A stretch of 32,568 bases of DNA, taken from IMG/VR virus record IMGVR_UViG_3300036466_000103, positions 64,001-96,568 of that record; one strand, given 5' to 3'. Below the pieces are notes generated by a model, which did not search any database, was not told where the DNA came from, and was given only the letters and a program-made list of their open reading frames with translations. Positions 26,776 through 32,568 of the stretch are shown here, one piece after another (position 1 is the first letter of the stretch; each line of letters opens with the position of its first letter). This DNA is from a virus. Position numbers and translations under genes: made by a program.

Positions 26776-28665
26776 ATGGCTATTACAACTCGTGATGAAC
26801 TAGTGGAAGCTCTGGTAGTTGGTGGCATTGTTGGCATTGCTCGTGACGGTGAATTGGATGCGTTGTTTAACCAAGGCAGTGCTGATGTTGATGCTAGCAT
26901 TATTGAGCTGACCCGGGATGTGGCCACAGCGCAATCCACCGCTGATGCCGCCCAGGTTAAATTGGTTCCTGGGTCGAACATCACTATTGATGACACTGAC
27001 CCGCAAGCCCCGGTCATCAGTGCAACTGGTGGCGGGGAAGGTGGCTCTTCTACATGGGGATCAATTACCGGAACTCTTTCGGCCCAGACCGATTTGCAGG
27101 CGGAGCTTGATAGGAATCTGCGAAAGCCTCGCAAGACTTTCAGCAAGCTTTTCAACTCCGCATCTGCCATCAGCCATCTGCGGCTGGCTATTCTTGGTGA
27201 CAGCTTGGCCGGGGCAAAAATGCTTCAGCTCAACGCCTCACTGGATCGCCGGATGGGCGGGGTTAACATGAGTGGCGTCAATAGTTCTGGCACTGCGGAC
27301 GGTACGCCGACTGGTGGCTATGACTTGACGTTGAGCGCTGGCACCCTCGTTACGGCAGAAACGCTCAAATATCAGTATTGGCCTACCGGGCTTGTCAGCC
27401 TGTTCGCCGACGGAGGCTCAGCCACCTGGATACGCAGCGGCTCCTCGCCGACCTTTACTGATGTGAAGGTGTATTACATCAAAGAGCCCTCCGCAGGCAC
27501 GCTGAACCTTTCCGTCGGCGGTAACGTCGTGGCAACCGTCTCCGCTGCCGCTGATGTGACTGGTCTTGGCGTTTTGTCCTACACGCAAGCAGTGGGTACT
27601 TCCGCTGTGCTGACTACCGTTTCTGGTGGACCGGTACGTATCGTCCTTGTGCACACCCGCAATACCACCGTATCCGGTCTTGACCTGTATCAGACCATGA
27701 ACCGTGGCGGACTGTTGTTGGCCGATGCAACGGCATCCGCGCAGGGGCGATCAATCTGGCAGCAGGCACTGACTGACATTAACGCGGACCTCATCACGTT
27801 TGAGATGGACGACGACTTCGGCGATAGCGGCGCTGCGGACGCCTCACTTGCGTTGTTGGTTGGGATTATCGACGCGTCAAGTCCATACGCTGACAAGCTC
27901 TTCATTGGTTCGACTCCTCGTGCGTTGAACGACAATTTGAAAATGCGTTCGTCGCAGTACCTCAAGGAGTTTTGCGGGGCCCAAAACGCCTCTTATCTTT
28001 TCTTTGACAGCTATTACCTGATGGGTACGTATGCTGAGATGGACGCGATTTTCGGCACCGATGACGGTACGCATCCGACTGCAGCGGCTCAGGCTTACGC
28101 CGCAGAAATTCTTTGGGAGTTCTTGGGGCTCAATGGCTTCAACCTCGGTATGACTTCCCGTGCAGTCAATGACCGTGGAACGCCGTCCCGTATGGCGCGT
28201 GGTACGACCATTGGCGACCGCCCTGGCCGTGAAATCTCGATCACCGCTGACGCATCTACTGGGTCTGACTTTGCAATCAACTTAACGCGCTCTCTGGCCG
28301 TCGTGAGAACCGACGGAACGATCCTGCACCGCGTATCAGGTCAGGTTGGCGTTATCTCTAACGTGTTGCCAATGACAACTGACTTCGGGACGGCTGGTGA
28401 CGTCAGGAAGCGTAACGTAGTTACTTCGTCTGGCGTTGAGGTCACTCAGCTAGTTAAGACTGACAACCCTAGTGGCATGCAACACATGCGTATGGGTTTG
28501 ATCTTCAATAGCTTTACACGTGCTCAACTGTTAGCTATTAGCGCATCTAGCAATATTGGAGCGCTGGCATTTTGCTCGGACTGCACAGGTGGTGCGCAGT
28601 GGGTATTCGCAAAGGGATCTAGCGCTACAGATTGGGTAACGGTAGATGGCAAGACGGCCATCTAA
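26776..28665 (+). CDS. Tail fibre / tailspike with SGNH-hydrolase domain (629 aa)
   Basis: Residues 1-115 are a typical fibre attachment part: a helical start, the GSNITIDDTDPQAPVIS stretch, a glycine linker (GGGEGG) and WGSITGTLSAQTDLQAELD. Residues about 134-450 fit an SGNH (GDSL) esterase: LAILGDSLAG with Ser143 in block I, and GTDDGTHPTAAAQ with the Asp430/His433 pair in block V. Such domains deacetylate surface glycans. The last ~170 residues are probably trimeric beta structure. GAGGAAAC precedes the ATG. The gene is far richer in G+C than its neighbours, which marks recent acquisition. Confidence 0.88.
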   Translation: MAITTRDELVEALVVGGIVGIARDGELDALFNQGSADVDASIIELTRDVATAQSTADAAQVKLVPGSNITIDDTDPQAPVISATGGGEGGSSTWGSITGTLSAQTDLQAELDRNLRKPRKTFSKLFNSASAISHLRLAILGDSLAGAKMLQLNASLDRRMGGVNMSGVNSSGTADGTPTGGYDLTLSAGTLVTAETLKYQYWPTGLVSLFADGGSATWIRSGSSPTFTDVKVYYIKEPSAGTLNLSVGGNVVATVSAAADVTGLGVLSYTQAVGTSAVLTTVSGGPVRIVLVHTRNTTVSGLDLYQTMNRGGLLLADATASAQGRSIWQQALTDINADLITFEMDDDFGDSGAADASLALLVGIIDASSPYADKLFIGSTPRALNDNLKMRSSQYLKEFCGAQNASYLFFDSYYLMGTYAEMDAIFGTDDGTHPTAAAQAYAAEILWEFLGLNGFNLGMTSRAVNDRGTPSRMARGTTIGDRPGREISITADASTGSDFAINLTRSLAVVRTDGTILHRVSGQVGVISNVLPMTTDFGTAGDVRKRNVVTSSGVEVTQLVKTDNPSGMQHMRMGLIFNSFTRAQLLAISASSNIGALAFCSDCTGGAQWVFAKGSSATDWVTVDGKTAI

Positions 28666-28680
28666 CCAGGAGGAATCGAA

Positions 28681-28832
28681 ATGGCGATTAAATTGGATGT
28701 GAACTACAAAGGGGTTGTTATCAAGGACGCTTACGTCACGGTGGTAGTGTTACCTTAGGTGCAGGTACTGGAAGTTACATCTCAATTGGTGAGTTTGAGA
28801 TATACAATATGACTGCCCTCCTTTCAAGATAA
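28681..28832 (+). pseudogene. Broken tail-gene remnant
   Basis: AGGAGG precedes ATG 28681, and the frame reads MAIKLDVNYKGVVIKDAYVT, a familiar start of small phage structural proteins. It stops after 25 codons. From about 28740 the -1 frame stays open as GGSVTLGAGTGSYISIGEFE... to TAA 28830-28832. Two pieces in different frames suggest a frameshift or a recombination junction left when the tail-fibre module was exchanged. Confidence 0.6.
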
Positions 28833-28866
28833 GTATTTAGGTAGCAGCCATAGTCCCTGTGTGGTA

Positions 28867-28895
28867 TTGACAAAAATATGATAAATATATAACAT
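28867..28895 (+). promoter_or_regulatory. Promoter for terminase genes
   Basis: GGTATTGACA: -35 TTGACA (28867-28872), 17-nt spacer, -10 TAACAT (28890-28895), thirty bases upstream of the terminase small-subunit start. Confidence 0.75.
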
Positions 28896-28924
28896 ACAGG
28901 GACATGTAAGCTAAAGGATAGATT

Positions 28925-29374
28925 ATGAACTCTGAAGACATGGGTGATAGCCCACTCCATAACACAACTACACACAATGCAAGTATTGATACACGATTCC
29001 AACCTGGAGTCTCAGGTAATCCAAATGGCAGACCAAAAGGAACTAAGACTGGTCCACGCTCTAAGATGCGTAGTCAGCTTATCAAGATGTGTGAACTGCA
29101 ACCTGATGCAATTGAAATCCTAAAGATTCAAATGACAGGTAAGAACTCTGCTGGAGAAGTTGTACCAGAACCAAGTAAAGAGAAAGTTGACATGGCTAAG
29201 TTTGTAGTTAAAGCCATCGAGTCTCTTAACAACACTTGCCTTCGTGAAGAAATGGCGATCTTAGGTGTACGCAATAAAGACGAAGAAGGTGCTAAACAAC
29301 TAGCAGATAATCAAGCTGATAAAGAAGCCTCCAACACAGGCTCTTTTAGTTTGGACATGGCAACACAACATTAA
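28925..29374 (+). CDS. terS: Terminase small subunit-like protein (149 aa)
   Basis: FQPGVSGNPNGRPKGTKTGP (about residues 27-46) is the characteristic DUF5681-type motif found in phage small-terminase-like proteins. It is followed by a helical region (MRSQLIKMCELQPDAIEILK) and an acidic tail. The AAAGGATAG site precedes the ATG. It lies three genes upstream of the large subunit, the usual order for DNA-packaging genes. It would bind phage DNA and stimulate the large subunit. No full helix-turn-helix is obvious, so the assignment rests on motif and location. Confidence 0.78.
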   Translation: MNSEDMGDSPLHNTTTHNASIDTRFQPGVSGNPNGRPKGTKTGPRSKMRSQLIKMCELQPDAIEILKIQMTGKNSAGEVVPEPSKEKVDMAKFVVKAIESLNNTCLREEMAILGVRNKDEEGAKQLADNQADKEASNTGSFSLDMATQH

Positions 29375-29389
29375 TTTAGGAGAAATTGT

Positions 29390-29614
29390 ATGGAAAACCA
29401 ACATCGTAAAATTACAGGCTATCGTGAACTCTCACAAGAAGAAATCAATTTGATGAACACCATCAAATCAGAGGGTGAACGCCTTGGTTCAATCATCGTT
29501 GACTTGAAAGCTAACACTGAGCTTGATCAACGTTGGGTCAGTATTGCAGAGACTTATCTTCAACAAGGTATCATGGCTGCTGTACGCTCTGTAGCTCAAC
29601 CAAGCACATTCTGA
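29390..29614 (+). CDS. acb2: Acb2/Tad1-hairpin type protein, putative anti-CBASS sponge (74 aa)
   Basis: The sequence ITGYRELSQEEINLMNTIKS, then a short linker, then DQRWVSIAETYLQQGIMAAV and RSVAQPSTF matches the layout I associate with the Acb2/Tad1 helical-hairpin family: GYREL-x-x-E-E at the start, D-x-R-W in the middle, L-Q-x-G-x-M-A-x-x-R-x-V-A-x-P at the end. Acb2 proteins are small hexameric sponges that bind cyclic oligonucleotides and so block CBASS defence. TTAGGAG precedes the ATG. Placed among packaging genes, it would be co-expressed with them. Identification is from pattern memory, without alignment. Confidence 0.75.
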   Translation: MENQHRKITGYRELSQEEINLMNTIKSEGERLGSIIVDLKANTELDQRWVSIAETYLQQGIMAAVRSVAQPSTF

Positions 29615-29625
29615 GGAGAAATATT

Positions 29626-30084
29626 ATGACAGAAGAAGTTATTGAAAAAGTTAAACAATATAAGATTAGTGTTGGTGGTACAGACTCTCTTGGTATGAAC
29701 TTCGTAGAGAACGTTGTAGCCCTTGCAAACCTTGGTGCTGTTATCCAAGAAGGCACACACCCAACAATGCGATTCCCCCACGGTGTATGGATGACCCTTG
29801 AGTCTAGTACCCCACCAACCCCTAGTGCCTGTGTTCGAGTATTTGAGCAACCATCTAACAAAGAAATCTTTGCAATCTTTGTTTCCCCTAAAAGCTCCGA
29901 GTTCTCGTTAGATGCAGATAGTGGTGACACAGATCTTAGTACAAATGCTGGTGTTCCCTGGACTAAAGAACAGCTCTTGTCTATGGACTTCGACACTCAA
30001 CTACGAGCAGTATGTAAGAGTGTAGGGATTATTGGTCGAAGTAAAGATAAGATGATTAAAGATTATCTTGCTAAATTTGAATGA
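29626..30084 (+). CDS. Hypothetical protein (152 aa)
   Basis: The ATG at 29626 follows GAGGAG. It begins with a charged helix (MTEEVIEKVKQYKISVGGTD), has strands in the middle (MRFPHGVWMTLESSTPPTPS), an acidic linker (LDADSGDTDLS) and a C-terminal helical part (TQLRAVCKSVGIIGRSKDKM then IKDYLAKFE) that looks like a SAP/LEM-type helix pair. Lies between the Acb2-like gene and the terminase. Function unknown. Confidence 0.78.
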   Translation: MTEEVIEKVKQYKISVGGTDSLGMNFVENVVALANLGAVIQEGTHPTMRFPHGVWMTLESSTPPTPSACVRVFEQPSNKEIFAIFVSPKSSEFSLDADSGDTDLSTNAGVPWTKEQLLSMDFDTQLRAVCKSVGIIGRSKDKMIKDYLAKFE

Positions 30085-30089
30085 TTGTA

Positions 30090-30118
30090 TTGACAAAATA
30101 TACAATTAGTCATAAAAT
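30090..30118 (+). promoter_or_regulatory. Promoter for terminase large subunit
   Basis: TGTATTGACA: -35 TTGACA (30090-30095), 17-nt spacer, -10 TAAAAT (30113-30118). It shares the box with the promoters at 24606 and 24980. Confidence 0.75.
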
Positions 30119-30177
30119 GATCACTTATACAGAGGTAATAAACATTCTCTTGTTTATATAGCCTACGGAGATGCACC

Positions 30178-31959
30178 ATGACGGAAGTTAATATGGTGCG
30201 CCCACAATCCCCCTTTCAAGAAAAGTATTTAAAGTCTAATGCTAAGATACTTGTAGTCGGTGGTGCCGCAGGTAGCAGTAAGAGCTACGTTGGTCTTATG
30301 CGGCACCTAAGATGGGCGCATGATCCGAATTACAATGGTTACTGTATTCGAAAGAACAGTACAACATTGATGAAAGCAGGCGGGTTGTTCCAAGAAGCAA
30401 TCGCCCTGTATCAAAAAGTTTATCCTGATTTGAAGATCAAATGGAAAGACCAGAAGTTGGTATTTCCTAGTGGAGCATCTGTATCCTTTTCTCACTATGA
30501 AAATGATGCAGCCGGACAACAGTATCAAGGTCTTCAGTTATCAAATGTCTTTTATGACGAAGCAACACACGCAGCAGAAGAACATATCTGGTGGCTTGTG
30601 TCACGTCTTCGTACAGCAGCAAAACTAAACCCTTCCATCTGGTTATCTTGCAACCCTGACCCTGACAGCTTCTTGTTCGACTGGGTTAAATGGTGGTTGT
30701 ATCCAGAAGGTCATCCACAACACGGTATCCCAGATCCAGAGCGTAACGGAATCACACGATTCTGTCTTCGTATTGCTGGTGATATGGTTTGGGCTGATAG
30801 CCCCGAAGAGTTGATTGAGAAACACGGTAAAAAGGATTTACCAGCAGATCATGAAGATCAAGTTAAGCCAATTGCATTTCAAGTTTTGCTTGGGAATTTA
30901 ACTGATAATCCCACGTTGATGAAGATGCAGCCAGAATACAAGTCCAACCTTGAGGCTTTGCCTGATGTTGAGATGCGTAGACTGCTTCTTGGTGACTGGA
31001 CTGCAAGGGAGGAGGGTAGTACATACTTCCAACGATCCTGGTGTGGTGAGGAAGCCTTAGAGGATCCTCCAGCATCTGAGATTGTTCGTACGGTTAGAGC
31101 GTATGACTTCGCAGGGACATTGAAGTCCTCAGCTAACCCAAGTCCTGACTATACAGCATGTGCAAAGATTAGCAAGCTGAAGTCTGGAGACTATTTCATA
31201 CATGAGATTGTTCGTACACGAATACTGTACGGTGACTGGGAGAGATTCATCCTAGACAACGCACAACGTGATGGGAAGAACTGTGAGATTGTTATCCCGC
31301 TTGATCCTGGTGCATCAGCTAAAGTGGCTACAGCACTCCTCACAAGATCAATTAGTGAGAGAGGTTATAGAGTGAGGACAATGAAGGCTAGCCAATCTAA
31401 GCTTGATCGCTTCCGTCCATTCTCATCTTTGGCTATGAATGGTCACGTTAAGTTCCTTAAAGGATGTTCTACAGACCTTGAGAATAATGTGTACGGGAAC
31501 AACAGTTTCATGTACAGAGAACTTGAAGCCTTCAATGGTAAGAGGCGTGGTGGTGAAGCAGGACATGACGATAAAAACCGGTCGTCAATAAACTTACTTA
31601 ATTCGGTGGAACCCTAAATCATTCGGTTTAGACAATACCGAGCTAGGGCTTATAGATTGTAAGCCTGAGTGTAACGACTATCGAAAGCACATCTTATGAT
31701 GGAAGCAAGTAGAGTACACCCAAGTGGGTGGAAACAGTGAGGACGACCTACATGGGTTGTTAAGATATAGTCTGCTCTGCATGGTGACATGCAGCAGTTC
31801 ATAAGAGAACGGGCAATGTCTAACGAGCATTGTTGAACATAAAGGATCTGTGACTGCATTAGTGACGCTACAGCAATTCTAGCACAAAGAACAATAGTTC
31901 CAAACATGGCAAAGGCATTAGGTAGTATTAACCTAGTAAACAAATCTCCATTTAACTAA
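30178..31959 (+). CDS. terL: Terminase large subunit, split by a group I intron (502 aa spliced)
   Basis: Exon 1 is 30178-31572 (465 codons) and exon 2 is 31846-31959 (37 codons plus stop). The ATPase domain has Walker A GGAAGSSKS (28-36), Walker B VFYDEAT (124-130) and the coupling motif WLSCNPD (155-161). The nuclease domain starts at RAYDFAGT with Asp310, continues at PLDPGAS with Asp376 and ends with GHDD (462-465). Splicing gives GHDD-ICDCISDATAIL, restoring the third conserved acidic cluster of the RNase-H-like nuclease. The protein powers DNA packaging and cuts the genome concatemer. Unspliced translation would end 14 codons into the intron, lacking this motif. Confidence 0.93.
31573..31845 (+). 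ncRNA. Group I self-splicing intron without ORF (273 nt)
   Basis: Exon 1 ends UGACGAU and the intron guide GUCGUCA (31581-31587) pairs with all seven bases, with the U-G wobble at the splice site (P1). P4 TCGGT/ACCGA (31603/31637), P5 CTAAATC/GGTTTAG (31614/31625), P6 GGCTTA/TAAGCC (31647/31660), P7 GACTAT (31676-31681) with ATAGTC (31767-31772) inside the hallmark AAGATATAGTC. P9 is CTGC-GCATG-GTGA-CATGC-GCAG (31772-31797). The last base is G (31845). No homing endonuclease gene is present. Confidence 0.92.
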
Positions 31960-31975
31960 TAAGGAGTGTTGCCGA

Positions 31976-32568
31976 ATGGCAGAAGACGCCAAGGATACAA
32001 ACTCCTTAGATAAGGGTGACAATAAAGTCCCTGCGATTGTTTATGGAGAGACTGGATATACAGGACTGGTCACTCTAGGTGGTCAAGTGTTTGATGACTG
32101 TCAGCACGAACTCAGGTGGCCCAACGCTTACAAAACATTCAAGAGTATGTCTTCGGATGCGAGTGTTGGCCCTGCACTTGAGTTCGTTGAAGGTAAGGTT
32201 GCTGAAGCCACATGGAAAGTAAAGATTCCAAAGGGAGTTCCTGAAAGCAGGGAAAGCACTCTTAAAGCTCAGCAACAGTATTTGACAGAAGTCATGGATG
32301 ACATGAGACATAGCTGGACTACAGGCATTAAGAATGCTGCAACGTTCAACCGCTATGGCTTCAGTCTCCTTGAAATGGTATTCAGGTTTCGTAATTACAA
32401 ATACGGTAGTAAGTATAATGATGGTCTTGTGGGTATGGAAGCTCTGTCCCCTCGGAGTCAAGGCACTGTAGTGCAGTGGTACTGGAAGAACAACGGTCGT
32501 GAGATTGATGGATTTGATCAACGTGTGATTGTCCCTACAGATGGAGAGATGATTGTACATGATGGTTG
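31976..32568 (+). CDS. Portal protein, 5' part (197 aa visible)
   Basis: ATG 31976 with AAGGAG nine bases upstream; the frame is open to the window end. A disordered acidic start (MAEDAKDTNSLDKGDNKVPA) is followed by a portal-like segment: FKSMSSDASVGPALEFVEGK, WKVKIPKG, a long helix with KAQQQYLTEVMDDMRHSWTT, then NRYGFSLLEMVFRFR and LSPRSQGTVVQWYW. This is the order seen in DUF935/Mu gp29-type and related portals. The position directly after the terminase agrees. The portal forms the dodecameric DNA channel. Incomplete here. Confidence 0.8.
   Translation, partial: MAEDAKDTNSLDKGDNKVPAIVYGETGYTGLVTLGGQVFDDCQHELRWPNAYKTFKSMSSDASVGPALEFVEGKVAEATWKVKIPKGVPESRESTLKAQQQYLTEVMDDMRHSWTTGIKNAATFNRYGFSLLEMVFRFRNYKYGSKYNDGLVGMEALSPRSQGTVVQWYWKNNGREIDGFDQRVIVPTDGEMIVHDG

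Noticed and set aside
26754-28280. Long minus-strand open frames opposite the tail-fibre gene
   Set aside because: Expected from its high GC codon pattern; no ribosome sites or recognisable products.
31588-31844. Homing endonuclease gene inside the terminase intron
   Set aside because: No forward-strand frame of useful length; the reverse-strand open frame has no recognisable motif and overlaps the intron core structure.

Overview
The window is part of a tailed double-stranded DNA phage genome (Caudoviricetes). The evidence is a terminase small subunit, a terminase large subunit and the start of a portal gene at the right end, an SGNH-hydrolase tail fibre, phage nucleic-acid enzymes (ATP-dependent DNA ligase, T4-type RNA ligase 1, T4-type polynucleotide kinase/phosphatase, dCMP deaminase), two phage tRNAs, and dense arrays of very short overlapping genes. 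AGGAG-type ribosome sites and TTGACA/TATAAT promoters point to a proteobacterial host, most likely a gammaproteobacterium. Species and genus cannot be named from sequence alone. Most of the window is about 42-45% GC by eye; the tail-fibre gene is clearly richer.

Layout. (1) 1-5009, rightward: small unknown proteins in short transcription units. Most units start at a sigma70-type promoter, four of which share the word TTTTCTAA in a 16-base spacer, and several end in a good intrinsic terminator; this looks like an immediate-early takeover region. (2) 5010-6870: 1.86 kb without a plausible gene. It holds a convergent terminator, an array of about 18 small perfect hairpins, and a cluster of direct repeats. 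(3) 22245 down to 6879, leftward: one long, tightly overlapping operon. In transcription order it carries RNA ligase 1, an unknown gene, Pnkp, many small genes, a nucleoside deoxyribosyltransferase-like protein, dCMP deaminase, an ATP-dependent DNA ligase, a PPP-type phosphatase, a stand-alone TOPRIM protein, small Cys-rich proteins, a lipoprotein and a small membrane protein, and finally a homing-endonuclease-like or DNA-binding protein. (4) 22246-22743: a divergent promoter region. (5) 22744-25661, rightward: a compact family-A-like polymerase (TV-Pol-like) with an N-terminal winged helix, a 20-bp inverted repeat, several mini-genes, a consensus promoter and a CAT-anticodon tRNA. (6) 25662-26742: about 1.1 kb of highly structured noncoding sequence with an intact tRNA-Pro(TGG) inside it and an intrinsic terminator at its end. 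It is a candidate giant ornate RNA of the GOLLD/ROOL kind. (7) 26776-32568, rightward late genes: SGNH tail fibre, a broken remnant, terminase small subunit, an Acb2/Tad1-hairpin (anti-CBASS) candidate, an unknown protein, terminase large subunit interrupted by a 273-nt ORF-less group I intron, and the start of the portal gene.

How it fits together. RNA ligase 1 plus Pnkp is the classic phage tRNA-repair pair against anticodon nucleases, and the phage also brings its own tRNAs. The Acb2-like protein would absorb CBASS cyclic-nucleotide signals. Together these suggest a phage well equipped against host defence. The most unusual elements are the structured RNA locus with its embedded tRNA, the hairpin array at 5.2-6.2 kb, the polymerase-like gene, and the ORF-less intron placed exactly in the terminase nuclease motif.
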